DNA of 64,000 nt from Gemmobacter aquarius (GTDB lineage Bacteria > Pseudomonadota > Alphaproteobacteria > Rhodobacterales > Rhodobacteraceae), in NCBI RefSeq assembly GCF_003060865.1, contig NZ_CP028918.1, positions 442,001 to 506,000 on the forward strand, written 5' to 3'. The position numbers and the translations under genes were made by a program. The notes under the pieces are model-generated. The model did not search any database. It was given only the letters and a program-made list of their open reading frames with translations, and had not been told where the DNA came from. Shown piece by piece: positions 1 to 8,139 of this stretch (its first letter is position 1; every line of letters starts with the position of its first letter).

Positions 1-1
1 G

Positions 2-670
2 AAGCGGTTTTCGGCAGAAGGGTGGCGGGTGCTGACCTGTTCGCGCCAGCCCTTCGATCCGCGTTGCCCCTGGCCGGGGGGCGAGGAGAACCATATCCAG
101 ATCGACCTTGCCAGCCCGGACAAGACCATTGCGGCGATCGAGACGATCAAGGCAAAGGTCAATGGAAGGGTGGATGCACTGGTCAACAATGCCGGTATCT
201 CGCCCAAGGGGGAGGGGGGTAAGCGGTTGAATACATTGGAAACCGACCTGCGGACCTGGGGTCAGGTGTTCCATGTGAACTTTTTTTCGTCGGTGATTCT
301 GGCGCGCGGGCTGAAGGATGAGTTGATGGCGGCCAAGGGGGCGATCGTCAATGTCACCTCGATTGCGGGGGTTCGGGTTCACCCCTTTGCGGGGGCGGCT
401 TATGCCACGTCGAAGGCGGCTCTGGCGGCGCTGACGCGGGAAATGGCCCATGATTTCGGGCCTTTAGGGGTTCGGGTCAATGCCATTGCACCGGGCGAGG
501 TGGAGACCGCGATCCTGTCGCCGGGGACGGACAAGATCGTGGAAAAACTGCCGATGCAGAGGTTGGGGCAGCCGAAGGAAGTGGCGGATGTGATCTGGTT
601 TCTATGCTCGGACCAGTCGTCCTATATCTCGGGCGCCGAGATCGAGGTGAACGGGGCGCAGCATGTCTGA
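2..670 (+). CDS. SDR-family NAD(P)-dependent oxidoreductase, 5' end cut by window
   Basis: Classical short-chain dehydrogenase/reductase, a cytosolic NAD(P)-dependent alcohol/ketone enzyme whose substrate cannot be told from sequence. The frame is open from the first bases and the Gly-rich cofactor motif lies left of the window, so only 222 codons are visible. Seen: VNNAG near codon 61, the catalytic Ser in the NVTSIAG strand near codon 119, and YATSK near codon 134 with the catalytic Tyr and Lys. The C-terminus (ISGAEIEVNG) is that of FabG-like members. It converges on engB across a gap holding a family A repeat. Family assignment is firm; the substrate is unknown. Confidence 0.9.
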   Translation, partial: KRFSAEGWRVLTCSRQPFDPRCPWPGGEENHIQIDLASPDKTIAAIETIKAKVNGRVDALVNNAGISPKGEGGKRLNTLETDLRTWGQVFHVNFFSSVILARGLKDELMAAKGAIVNVTSIAGVRVHPFAGAAYATSKAALAALTREMAHDFGPLGVRVNAIAPGEVETAILSPGTDKIVEKLPMQRLGQPKEVADVIWFLCSDQSSYISGAEIEVNGAQHV

Positions 671-760
671 GCGAGGATCGCGCGATGCACAGTCTGTGCA
701 CAGGCGATGCATACGAATCTGCGAAAAGCGTTAAGATCGGTTCATGAATTGGCAGGCGTT

Positions 761-911
761 GCAGGGGGCTGTCTGCCCCCGTCGGGGCATGCGCCCCGAC
801 TCCCCCGAGGATATTTGAGCCAGCGTGAATGGGGAGGGGGTCCGACGCCAGATGTGTCGGTTCGGGGCGTGGCAGTCGGGGGGGGGTGCGGGGGGCTGTG
901 GCCCCCCGTGG
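761..911. repeat. Family A dispersed element, convergent gap SDR/engB
   Basis: A GC-rich hairpin (GTCGGGG...CCCCGAC at 781-800) is followed by the box GAGGATATTT at 807-816 and the tail CCAGCGTGAA. A second GC-rich hairpin at about 886-911 resembles the right half of the complete element at 45.2 kb but lacks the box. It sits between two genes that converge, where bidirectional termination would fit. No gene is seen in this gap. Confidence 0.7.
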
Positions 912-950
912 ATACAAGCGCGGCGTTAACCTTAACGTGGGGCTAGTGGG

Positions 951-1625
951 TCATTCGAGGGTGGCGATGATCGAACGCAGGGTTTCGATGCCGTCGCCTT
1001 TTTCAGAGCTGGTCACCACCAGTTCGGGATAGGCGGCGGGGTGGCGGTTCAGCGCGGCCTTGACCTGTTCGATGGTGGCATCGCGTTCGGTGGTGCTGAC
1101 CTTGTCGGCTTTCGTCAGGACGGCCTGATAGGGCACGGCCGAGCGGTCGAGCAGGGTCAGGATATCTTCATCGACCGATTTGACGCCGTGGCGGGTGTCG
1201 ATCAGCACGAAGGCGCGGCGCAGCGTCTGGCGGCCTTGCAGGTATTGTTTCAACAGCGCCTGCCATTTGGCGACGATGGCGACAGGGGCTTCGGCATAGC
1301 CGTAACCCGGAAGGTCGACGAGGTATTTGTGCTCGGACGGGGCGTGGTGGTCGCCGCCCAAGGCGAAGAAGTTGATTTCCTGCGTGCGTCCGGGCGTGTT
1401 CGAGGCGCGGGCGAGGGTCTTTCGACCCGTCAGCGCGTTGATGAGCGAGGATTTGCCCACATTCGAGCGGCCCGCGAAGCAGACTTCGAGCCGGTCGGCG
1501 GGCGGCAGGCCGGACATGGCGACGACACCTTTGACGAAGGTGACGGGACCGGCGAATAGGAGGCGGCCCTTTTCGCGCGCGGCCGCTTCGGGTTCTGGGG
1601 CGAGGGTAAAGGTAAGTTGGCTCAT
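951..1625 (-). CDS. engB: Ribosome biogenesis GTP-binding protein YihA/YsxC/EngB
   Basis: Essential GTPase that assists assembly of the large ribosomal subunit. The 224-residue protein is of normal family length. Seen in order: G1 GRSNVGKS at 52-59, G3 DLPGYG, G4 TKADK and G5 SSEKG. The start ATG overlaps the stop of the upstream MOSC gene (ATGA), so the two are translationally coupled in the order yidC, MOSC, engB. The frame stays open far upstream through the MOSC gene, but conservation begins at this Met (MSQLTF). Family A repeat DNA follows the stop. Confidence 0.96.
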   Translation of the reverse strand: MSQLTFTLAPEPEAAAREKGRLLFAGPVTFVKGVVAMSGLPPADRLEVCFAGRSNVGKSSLINALTGRKTLARASNTPGRTQEINFFALGGDHHAPSEHKYLVDLPGYGYAEAPVAIVAKWQALLKQYLQGRQTLRRAFVLIDTRHGVKSVDEDILTLLDRSAVPYQAVLTKADKVSTTERDATIEQVKAALNRHPAAYPELVVTSSEKGDGIETLRSIIATLE

Positions 1626-2380
1626 GTCAGGCTCCAATGGTCGCCGGTAGCGACGGTGCCGCCTGTGGTGACGGTCGCGTATAGGCCGAAGTCCTGATGG
1701 CCGAAATTGCTTTCCAGCGCTTTCAGGGTTTCGGCGTTGCTGATGCCGCTGTCGGGTTCGACGGTGGTGGCAGAGCAGCGGGTGATGCGTTCGCGGATGG
1801 TCAGGGTGGCGCTGCCGATGCGGATCGTGCGGCCGATCCAGTCCCATTCGCTCCACGCCGCTGCGCCGTCGAGCCAGAGGTTGCCGCGCCAGCGGTGGAT
1901 CGACAACTCGTGGCCCATGCGGGCCGAGAGATCGGCAAGCGAGGCGCGGTTGAGGATGGCGACAGACGGAAAATCGCTGTCGGTCATGCCGCGCGTTGCG
2001 CTGACGATTCGGGCAGGCTGGGCGCGGTTGGCGGGATTGAGCGGGGCGACCCATGCGAGGAAGCGCGGCAGGTCGGCGGCATCGTCGGGGCGGAAGGTCA
2101 GGGTGCCGCGCTCGGGGTGGTGCAGGGTGACGGTTGCGGTTGCCTCGTCCAGCGTGGAGGTGATCGCCATGAGGGCAGGCGCCTTGGCGGCGCGGGCGAA
2201 GTTGACGCAAGGCGACCAGCCATCGGCGCTGTCTGCGAGTTTCGCCGCGTCATGGGCGACGGCCCAGTGCCTGTCGAACGGCAGGCAGGCGCCCGCAGAA
2301 AGGAGAACGGACGCGAGGGCTTCGCGTCCGTGTCCCTTGATCGGGTGGCGGCAGATGTCTGTCAGCCGCCCGCCCGTCAT
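1622..2380 (-). CDS. MOSC domain-containing protein
   Basis: MOSC-fold protein of 252 residues, related to the C-terminal domain of molybdenum cofactor sulfurase and to YcbX/YiiM. Such proteins bind molybdenum cofactor or transfer sulfur, but the substrate here is unknown. The conserved Cys is seen in RERITRC near residue 198, and DFPSVAIL and the G-N-W-L-D segment match the family core. Start is set at MTGGRL because its ATG overlaps the yidC stop (ATGA); the end overlaps the engB start in the same way. This position between yidC and engB is familiar in Rhodobacteraceae. Co-transcription is inferred from the overlaps. Confidence 0.87.
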   Translation of the reverse strand: MTGGRLTDICRHPIKGHGREALASVLLSAGACLPFDRHWAVAHDAAKLADSADGWSPCVNFARAAKAPALMAITSTLDEATATVTLHHPERGTLTFRPDDAADLPRFLAWVAPLNPANRAQPARIVSATRGMTDSDFPSVAILNRASLADLSARMGHELSIHRWRGNLWLDGAAAWSEWDWIGRTIRIGSATLTIRERITRCSATTVEPDSGISNAETLKALESNFGHQDFGLYATVTTGGTVATGDHWSLT

Positions 2381-4209
2381 TTCCTGGTCTTGCCCTTGGG
2401 CGCGGTCGGCTTGTTTGCCGCGACGGCCTCGGCGGGCTTTTTCTTGAAGCTCGACCGGATGTTGCCGAAGATATCGGGTTTGTGCCCGTGGCTTCGCATG
2501 ATGATGTATTGCTGGCCGAAGGTGATCAGGTTGTTGGTGATCCAGTAGACCACGAGGCCCGATGCGAAGCTGCCCAGCATGAACATGAAGATCCAGGGCA
2601 TGTAGCTGAAGATCTGCTGCTGGATCGGGTCGGCAGGTGCCGGGTTCAGTTTCTGTTGCAGCCACATGGTGATGCCCAGAAGGATGGGCAGGACGCCGAT
2701 GAAGACCGTGGCCATCAGCGACGGGTGCGGTGGCGGGGCCCAGGGGAACAGACCGAAGAGGTTGTACAGCGACGACGGATCGGGGGCCGAAAGGTCCTTG
2801 AGCCAGCCGAAGAACGGCGCGTGCCGCAGTTCGATGGTGACGAAGATCACCTTGTAGAGCGCAAAGAAGATCGGGATCTGGATCAGGATCGGCAGGCAGC
2901 CCGCAGCGGGGTTGACCTTTTTCTCTTTGTAGAGCTGCATCATCTCCTTCTGCATCTTCTGCTTGTCGTCGCCGACGCGCTCTTTCAGCGCCTCGAGTTC
3001 GGGTTGCAGTTCCTTCATCTTGGCCATCGAGACGTAGGATTTATAGGCCAAGGGCAGGACGAGCAGCTTGAGAACGAAGGTCAGGGCGATGATGGCAAGG
3101 CCCATGTTGCCGATAATGGCATTGAGCCAGTGCAGCACGTGGAAGATCGGCTTGGTGAAGAAGAAGAACCAACCCCAGTCGATGGAGTCGATGAAGCCCG
3201 GCACGTTGAGGTCGGCCTCGTAGGCGCGGATGGTTTCCCATTCCTTGGCGCCCGCAAAAAGGTGGGTGGTCGAGGTGATGGTCGCGCCGGGGGCGACGGT
3301 CTGAACGGGGTGGCGCGTCTCGGTCTGGTAGATGCTGGCCGATGGGACGAACTTGCTGACGGCGGTGAAGGGCTGGCCCTGTTCGGGGATCAGCGTGGTC
3401 ATCCAGTATTTGTCGGTAAAGCCGATCCAGCCGTCCTTGGTCGCCTCGGTCACCTGGGCTTGTGCGCCTTCGCGTTCGATGACGGGGAGTTTTTCGAGGT
3501 CTTTGTATTTCTCTTCGGTCAGTTTGCCGTCGGTGCGGCCGACGATGCCTTCGTGCAGGACGTAAAAGCCTTGCAGGCCGGCTGGTTTGCCGTGGCGGGC
3601 TACGATGCCGTAGGGGAAGAGCGAGGCGGGGGCGGCGCCGGTGTTGGCGACGGAGTCGGTCACAGTGAACATGAAGCGGTCGTCGACCGAGATGTCGCGT
3701 GTGAAAGTCAGGCCCTTGGTGTTCGACCATGTCAGGGTGACGGGCTGGCCGGGCGACAGGGTGCCGCCTTTGGCGATCTGCCATTCGGTCTTGGCGCCGG
3801 GCAGGTCATCGGCTGCCATCCCGGCACCGGGGCCCCAGCCGAAGACGGCGTAATAGGGGTGGTCCTGACCCACCGGCGACAAAAGGCGCACCATGGGCGA
3901 GGCCGGGTCGAGCGTTTCGCGATAGGTTTTCAGCGACAGATCGTCGATGCGGGCACCCAGAAGCGAGATCGAGCCGGCAAGGCGCGGGGTGTCCACGGTC
4001 AGGCGCGGCGCTTCGGGCAGCGGTTCGGCGACTTCGGGCGTGACGGCAGGCGTGCCGGTCGCGGCCGGCGCCTCGGTCTGGGTCACGGCGGTCAGGGGGG
4101 CGTTGGGGTCAACCTTTGCCTCGGGCGGCGGGAAGAGCACGAACCAGCCGAGGATCACCAGGAAGCTCAGCACGGTTGCAAGGATTAGGTTCTTGTTCTG
4201 ATCGTCCAT
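2377..4209 (-). CDS. yidC: Membrane protein insertase YidC
   Basis: Inserts and folds inner-membrane proteins, alone or with SecYEG. The 610-residue protein has the Gram-negative layout: an N-terminal anchor (LILATVLSFLVILGWFVLF), a large periplasmic beta domain to about residue 345, then five helices with the conserved charged coiled loop (MAKMKELQPELEALKERVG) and GCLPILIQIPIFFALY. Start MDDQNKN is chosen because it is the family N-terminus; an upstream in-frame ATG would add five residues. A basic tail (TAPKGKTRK) fits ribosome contact. It leads the yidC-MOSC-engB operon, 193 bases after ttcA. Confidence 0.97.
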   Translation of the reverse strand: MDDQNKNLILATVLSFLVILGWFVLFPPPEAKVDPNAPLTAVTQTEAPAATGTPAVTPEVAEPLPEAPRLTVDTPRLAGSISLLGARIDDLSLKTYRETLDPASPMVRLLSPVGQDHPYYAVFGWGPGAGMAADDLPGAKTEWQIAKGGTLSPGQPVTLTWSNTKGLTFTRDISVDDRFMFTVTDSVANTGAAPASLFPYGIVARHGKPAGLQGFYVLHEGIVGRTDGKLTEEKYKDLEKLPVIEREGAQAQVTEATKDGWIGFTDKYWMTTLIPEQGQPFTAVSKFVPSASIYQTETRHPVQTVAPGATITSTTHLFAGAKEWETIRAYEADLNVPGFIDSIDWGWFFFFTKPIFHVLHWLNAIIGNMGLAIIALTFVLKLLVLPLAYKSYVSMAKMKELQPELEALKERVGDDKQKMQKEMMQLYKEKKVNPAAGCLPILIQIPIFFALYKVIFVTIELRHAPFFGWLKDLSAPDPSSLYNLFGLFPWAPPPHPSLMATVFIGVLPILLGITMWLQQKLNPAPADPIQQQIFSYMPWIFMFMLGSFASGLVVYWITNNLITFGQQYIIMRSHGHKPDIFGNIRSSFKKKPAEAVAANKPTAPKGKTRK

Positions 4210-4338
4210 AGGGACCACCGCCATCCGTAAAATTGGGTCTGCGGTGCTTCAACAGAAGGGGGGGCAAAGGTCAAGGGCTTTGGCCCGTCGGGCGGCTTTG
4301 GCAGGGGTCACGCTTGGGTTATTCGCGGGCTTGTTGCT

Positions 4339-4393
4339 TTCATGCTGGTCCGTAATATCCTCGGGGGGGGGCAAGGGGGGCGGATGGTCCCCC
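4339..4393 (-). repeat. Family A half-element downstream of ttcA
   Basis: Read on the minus strand, this is a G/C hairpin directly after the ttcA stop, then GAGGATATTACGG and CCAGCATGAAA. Hairpin, box and tail follow the same order as at other family A loci. The ttcA-yidC gap (193 bases) holds nothing else recognisable. It could terminate ttcA transcription, although there is no U-tract. Confidence 0.6.
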
Positions 4394-4402
4394 TTGCTTT
4401 TG

Positions 4403-5317
4403 TCAGCGCAATTGCGGCGGCAGGCCGTCATCGGACCCGTCGGGGGCAGCGTCGGGCGCGGCGTCGGGGGCGGCATCGGGGGCCAGGCCCATGAAGTCGA
4501 AGAGCGCAGGGTCGGCGAGGTGCGAGGGGCGCACGTTCATCAAAGCACGGAACATCACCTGACGGCGACCGGGGGTGCGGGTCTCCCACTCGTCGAGCAG
4601 TTTCTTGACTTGCACGCGTTGCAGGCCTTCCTGGCTGCCGCAGAGGTCGCAGGGGATGATGGGGTAGTTCATCGCGCGGGCGAATTTGTCGCAATCTTCC
4701 TCGGCCACAAAGGCGAGGGGGCGGTAGAGCATCAGGTCGCCATCCTCGTTCAGCAGTTTGGGCGGCATCGAGGCGAGGCGGCCGCCGTGAAAGAGGTTCA
4801 TGAAGAAGGTCTCGAGGATGTCGTCGCGGTGGTGGCCGAGGACGACGGCGGTGCAGCCTTCTTCGCGCGCGATGCGGTAAAGGTTGCCGCGGCGCAGGCG
4901 CGAGCAGAGCGCACAATAGGTGCGGCCCTGCGGCACCTTGTCGACGACAATGGAATAGGTGTCCTGATATTCGATCCGGTGAGGCACACCCATGCGGGTC
5001 AGGAATTCGGGCAGGACGGTGGCCGGAAAGTTCGGCTGGCCCTGATCGAGGTTGCACGCCAGCAGTTCGACGGGCAAGAGGCCGCGCCATTTCAGTTCGT
5101 GCAATACGGCCAGCAGCGTATAGCTGTCTTTGCCGCCCGACAGGCAGACCAGCCATTTGGCGTCGCGTTGTATCATGCCGTAGGTGTCGATCGCTTCGCG
5201 CACCTGCCGGACGATGCGTTTTCTCAGCTTCTTGAATTCGGTCGAGGAGGGCGCGCCTTGGAACAGGGGATGGATGTCGTCGGGAAGGTCGGTTGGCAGA
5301 TCGGACTCATCCAGCAT
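4403..5317 (-). CDS. ttcA: tRNA 2-thiocytidine(32) synthetase TtcA
   Basis: Iron-sulfur enzyme that thiolates C32 of certain tRNAs using ATP. The PP-loop SGGKDS is at residues 60-65, with two cluster-binding pairs, CALC (C135, C138) and CDLC (C223, C226), and the GHHRDD motif between them. The 304-residue length assumes the start MLDESD; the frame extends 21 codons further upstream without family similarity and into the divergent lipoprotein's leader. The last about 25 residues carry a repeated PDAA unit, also visible as a DNA repeat near 4440-4490, which looks like a recent slippage expansion outside the catalytic domain. Confidence 0.95.
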   Translation of the reverse strand: MLDESDLPTDLPDDIHPLFQGAPSSTEFKKLRKRIVRQVREAIDTYGMIQRDAKWLVCLSGGKDSYTLLAVLHELKWRGLLPVELLACNLDQGQPNFPATVLPEFLTRMGVPHRIEYQDTYSIVVDKVPQGRTYCALCSRLRRGNLYRIAREEGCTAVVLGHHRDDILETFFMNLFHGGRLASMPPKLLNEDGDLMLYRPLAFVAEEDCDKFARAMNYPIIPCDLCGSQEGLQRVQVKKLLDEWETRTPGRRQVMFRALMNVRPSHLADPALFDFMGLAPDAAPDAAPDAAPDGSDDGLPPQLR

Positions 5318-5418
5318 GGCGCGCTCGCTTGATCGGGGGTCGGCTGGATATGGCAGGGAATGGGGCTTTCGGCAATCCATGCGGCCGAGGGCTGCGTATA
5401 AGGGGAAAGGGAGTGCAG

Positions 5419-5985
5419 ATGATGCGGATATGGGCCTTGGGGTTGGTGGCGGGGTTGGTGGCGGCGCTGGCGGGCTGCACGGGGAAACCTTCGTTGCAGG
5501 ACAAGCCGATGTCGGGGCAGGATTTCGCGCTGGAGCGGTTCTTCGACGGTCGGCTGGTGGCGCGCGGGCAGTTTCAGGACGTCTTCGGCACGGTGCGGCG
5601 GTCGTTCGTCGTGCAACTGGTCGGTGACTGGGACGGCGAGAGGCTGCGGCTGGTCGAGGATTTCACTTATGAGGATGGATCGACCGAACAGCGGATCTGG
5701 ACCTTGCAGAAGGTCGGGCCGGTCACGGCGGATCAGGCCTGGGAGGGCACAGCGCCGGGGGTGATCGGCATCGCCAAGGGGCAGGAAAAGGGGGATCGCT
5801 TCAACTGGGCCTATACGATCGACCTGCCGGTGCCGCAGGCCAACGGTCCGGCCGGGGTGAGCCGCGTCAGCTTTGACGACTGGATGTGGGCGCAGAGTGA
5901 GGACCGGCTGTTCAACCGCGCCTATATGAAGAAATACGGGCTGGATGTGGGGGATGTCTCGATCAGCTTCGAAAAGCTGGACTGA
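5419..5985 (+). CDS. DUF3833-family lipoprotein
   Basis: Predicted lipoprotein of 188 residues. The signal peptide is short and hydrophobic and ends in the lipobox LAGC (lipidated Cys20). The mature part has the acidic and aromatic pattern of the DUF3833 family ([31 protein letters not shown]), whose role is unknown. The start is one of two adjacent ATGs at 5419 and 5422, preceded by GGAAAGGGAG. It is a lone plus-strand gene inside a minus-strand cluster, divergent from ttcA by about 100 bases. Position in the envelope is predicted; function is not known. Confidence 0.85.
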   Translation: MMRIWALGLVAGLVAALAGCTGKPSLQDKPMSGQDFALERFFDGRLVARGQFQDVFGTVRRSFVVQLVGDWDGERLRLVEDFTYEDGSTEQRIWTLQKVGPVTADQAWEGTAPGVIGIAKGQEKGDRFNWAYTIDLPVPQANGPAGVSRVSFDDWMWAQSEDRLFNRAYMKKYGLDVGDVSISFEKLD

Positions 5986-6000
5986 GCGGTTCGGGCTTCA

Positions 6001-6045
6001 TCCTTGCGGAAATACTCCGGGGTCCGGGGCTGGCCCCGGGGGTGG
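6001..6045 (-). repeat. Family A half-element
   Basis: On the minus strand this is a GC-rich hairpin (CCCCGGGGCCAGCCCCGG), then GGAGTATTTCC and a GGATGAA tail. With the plus-oriented copy at 6167-6220 it makes an outward-facing pair in the convergent gap between the lipoprotein gene and yidD. Two family B palindromes lie between them. Confidence 0.6.
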
Positions 6046-6074
6046 ACGGCGCACAGCCTGACAGGATGGAGCCA

Positions 6075-6140
6075 GAATTTTCGCAGAAAATTCGTGTTCT
6101 TGTCGCAAGGGTGACGGGGACGAATTTTCTGCGAAAATTC
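6075..6140. repeat. Two family B palindromes in inverted arrangement
   Basis: GAATTTTCGCAGAAAATTC at 6075-6093 and GAATTTTCTGCGAAAATTC at 6122-6140. Each is a seven-base inverted repeat around a five-base centre (CGCAG or CTGCG), and the two are reverse complements of each other. As RNA each would form a short A/U-rich hairpin, or the two could pair as one long stem. Confidence 0.75.
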
Positions 6141-6166
6141 CTGCCGGTCCTGAGGCGTGGTACGTG

Positions 6167-6220
6167 GGGATGCCCCGGGGCTTTGCCCCGGACCCCAGGA
6201 TATTTTCAGACAGAAAATGC
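6167..6220 (+). repeat. Family A half-element adjoining the yidD stop
   Basis: The hairpin CCCCGGGGCTTTGCCCCGG is followed by CAGGATATTTTC and the tail AGACAGAAAATG. The tail ends three bases before the yidD stop codon on the other strand. The same AGAAAATG tail recurs at 9.6 kb and 63.9 kb, defining a subtype distinct from the GTGAAA subtype. Confidence 0.65.
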
Positions 6221-6222
6221 GG

Positions 6223-6491
6223 TCAGTCGGGGTGGCTTGTGTCTCGACGTCCCTCGTCGTGCTGCGGGTCGCTGCCGGGGACCGGGTCGTAGCCGTGGCC
6301 CCCCAGGGATGGCAGCGGCAGATGCGGTGGAGCGTGAGCCAGCCGCCCCTTAACCCGCCGTGGCGGTCGAGTGCCTCGAGCGCATAGGCAGAGCAGGTGG
6401 GTTGGTAGCGGCAGCCGTGGCCGACCCAAGGCGACAGGATAAGGCGATAGCCCCGTACCGGCAACGCCATCAGGCGGGCGAGGGGGGTCAT
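6223..6491 (-). pseudogene. yidD: yidD, membrane insertion factor, with an apparent -1 frameshift
   Basis: YidD is a small amphipathic protein that aids insertion through YidC; the family is about 70-90 residues. The start MTPLARLMALPV and the core GYRLILSPW, CRYQPTCSAYA and RCHPWG are intact. After RCHPWG the expected GHGYDPVPGSD is found only in the neighbouring frame. The break lies in a run of six G (plus-strand Cs at 6299-6304) where seven would restore an 89-residue protein ending at 6223. Without the shift the frame runs on to 5922, through the intergenic repeats and antisense to the lipoprotein gene. It may be a true mutation or a homopolymer sequencing error. The start overlaps the rnpA stop. 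Confidence 0.85.
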
Positions 6492-6991
6492 TTCGACCCT
6501 TCCTTTGGTCTGTCGGCCTGACCTTCGCGGTGGACCGAGCGCAGGGCGGTTTCGAGATCGGCCAGAAGGTCGGTGAAATCGCGCGAAACGGTGGCTTGCG
6601 GGCGGGCGACGAGGACGTAATCCCAGCCCGGTTTTGCAAGCGAGGGCAGGATCGCGCGGGCGACTTCGCGAAGGCGGCGCTTGGCGCGGTTGCGGAAGAC
6701 GGCATTGCCGATCTTTTTCGAGGCGGTGAAGCCGACCCGGATCGCGTCGGATGCATCTGCGCGGTTGCGGGCTTGCAACAAAAAACTGCCGGTGCCCTGT
6801 CTGCGGGCCGAGGCTGCGCGCAGGAAGTCTGGGCGGTTGCGGAGGGTTTCGAGTGTACGGGTTTCGAGTGTACGGGTTTCGGGCAGGCGGATTTCGGACG
6901 TGCCGATTACAGGCACACAAAGCGAAACCGCCGGGGAACCCTCGGGCGCTGTGGCTGTGGAGCCTTGGCCCGTTTCCTCCGGCGGTGTCAT
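6488..6991 (-). CDS. rnpA: Ribonuclease P protein component
   Basis: Protein subunit of RNase P, which binds the catalytic RNA and helps cut the 5' leader from pre-tRNA. The basic family signature RNRAKRRLRE is at about 100-109, preceded by RVGFTASKKIGNAV. From the ATG at 6991 the protein has 167 residues. About 50 are an N-terminal low-complexity extension that includes a direct TLETR repeat from a 15-base tandem duplication (plus-strand 6844-6873). The conserved fold starts near RPDFLRAA, so a later non-ATG start is possible. It sits between rpmH and yidD as in most bacteria, with a 4-base overlap to yidD. Confidence 0.93.
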   Translation of the reverse strand: MTPPEETGQGSTATAPEGSPAVSLCVPVIGTSEIRLPETRTLETRTLETLRNRPDFLRAASARRQGTGSFLLQARNRADASDAIRVGFTASKKIGNAVFRNRAKRRLREVARAILPSLAKPGWDYVLVARPQATVSRDFTDLLADLETALRSVHREGQADRPKEGSK

Positions 6992-7041
6992 GGCATCATC
7001 CGCGTCTTGGCCCTGCTGCGATGGCGGGGCCGGTTGCGAAA

Positions 7042-7176
7042 TCAGGCGGACAGCTTCTTGCGGCCCTTGGCGCGGCGGGCTGCCAGCACGAGGCGGCCGC
7101 CTTTGGTCGCCATGCGGGCGCGGAACCCGTGGCGGCGGCTGCGGACCAGGTTCGACGGCTGAAAAGTGCGCTTCAT
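7042..7176 (-). CDS. rpmH: 50S ribosomal protein L34
   Basis: A 44-residue, very basic protein with the full L34 signature: [20 protein letters not shown] followed by RMATKGGR and ending in [11 protein letters not shown]. It is the first gene of rpmH-rnpA-yidD. A good sigma-70 promoter lies about 70 bases upstream. The rnpA start follows the stop by 50 bases. Confidence 0.98.
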   Translation of the reverse strand: MKRTFQPSNLVRSRRHGFRARMATKGGRLVLAARRAKGRKKLSA

Positions 7177-7246
7177 AGCGGGTCTCCGGTTTTGTCAGGC
7201 AACGCAAATCCGGACGGATTCGAGCGCCGCTTCAATTCAGATGGTT

Positions 7247-7275
7247 CCTTTACGGTCGGTCGCGGGCCAAGTCAA
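7247..7275 (-). promoter_or_regulatory. Predicted sigma-70 promoter of rpmH operon
   Basis: On the minus strand: TTGACT, a 17-base spacer, then TAAAGG. Spacing and -35 match the alphaproteobacterial housekeeping consensus, and transcription would start about 60 bases before the rpmH ATG. Predicted from sequence only. Confidence 0.6.
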
Positions 7276-7392
7276 CGCAGGGAAGGTGGAAAAACCGGAC
7301 AAAATGGCGGGGCGTGGCGTGCTGTGTTGCGCCGCTATCAAGCTGGCGTGACATGGCTGGCGCACGGGGGCGGAAAGCCGCATGATTTGGCG

Positions 7393-8136
7393 ATGCATTC
7401 CGATGATCTGCCGCCTGACCCGAAGACGCCGTCCCGCCGCTGGCGGGTGATTCCCGCGCTTGTGCTGTTGGCGGTGGCGCTGGTCGGGGCGGTGTGGTTC
7501 CGCGATGCGCTGAGCTTCGAGATGCTGGCGCGGCATCGGGCCGGGTTGCTGGCGCTGCGGGATGCGAATTACGCGTTGAGCGTGGTGCTGTTCGTGCTGG
7601 CTTATGCGCTGCTTGTGGCTTTCAGCCTGCCGGGGGCCACGGTGGCCACGCTGACGGGCGGGTTCCTGTTCGGGCTGTTTCCCGGGGTGTTCTTCAACCT
7701 TATGGCGGCGAGCCTTGGGGCGATGGCGCTGTTCATTGCGGTGAGGGCGGGGTTTGGCGAGGGGTTGGCGCAGCGGATCGAGGCGCAGGGCGGGCGCGTC
7801 GTGCGGCTGCGCGAGGCTTTGGCGCGCAACGAGTGGGAGGTGCTGTTCCTGATGCGGGTCACGCCGGTCGTGCCGTTCTTCGTCGCCAATCTGCTGCCTG
7901 CGCTTCTGAACATCTCGTTTCTCAAGTTCGCGGTGACGACGGTGCTGGGGATCGTGCCGGGGGCGCTGGTGCTGACGTCGGTCGGGTCGGGCTTGGGCGA
8001 GGTGTTCGAGGCGGGGGGGGTGCCGGATCTGGCGGTGTTCCTGCGGCCCGAGGTGGCGGGGCCGGTCTTGGGGTTGGTGGCGCTGGGCGTGATGCCGATG
8101 GTGGTGCGCGCGTGGCGGGACAGGGGTAAGGGGTAG
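7393..8136 (+). CDS. TVP38/TMEM64 (DedA/SNARE-associated) family membrane protein
   Basis: Inner-membrane protein of 247 residues. Seen: a first helix (VIPALVLLAVALVGAVW), then the family core FSLPGATVATLTGGFLFG and the re-entrant motif RVTPVVPFFVANLLPALLN, followed by two C-terminal helices. Relatives of this superfamily act as lipid scramblases or transporters, but the cargo here is unknown. Start at MHSDDL is chosen; an ATG at 7351 would add 14 residues. The next gene begins 3 bases after the stop. Pairing with a mercuric-reductase-like flavoprotein is a recurrent arrangement, and in some bacteria the two are fused. Confidence 0.88.
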   Translation: MHSDDLPPDPKTPSRRWRVIPALVLLAVALVGAVWFRDALSFEMLARHRAGLLALRDANYALSVVLFVLAYALLVAFSLPGATVATLTGGFLFGLFPGVFFNLMAASLGAMALFIAVRAGFGEGLAQRIEAQGGRVVRLREALARNEWEVLFLMRVTPVVPFFVANLLPALLNISFLKFAVTTVLGIVPGALVLTSVGSGLGEVFEAGGVPDLAVFLRPEVAGPVLGLVALGVMPMVVRAWRDRGKG

Positions 8137-8139
8137 GCG

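Noticed and set aside
2482..4188. Long plus-strand open frame (568 codons) antisense to yidC
   Set aside because: It is a shadow of a well-conserved gene in GC-rich DNA; the product is rich in Asp, Gln and Gly with no family features.
5922..6222. Extension of yidD in its own frame to 5922
   Set aside because: The extension passes through dispersed repeats and antisense to the lipoprotein gene, and conserved YidD residues are found in the other frame, so a frameshift is the better reading.
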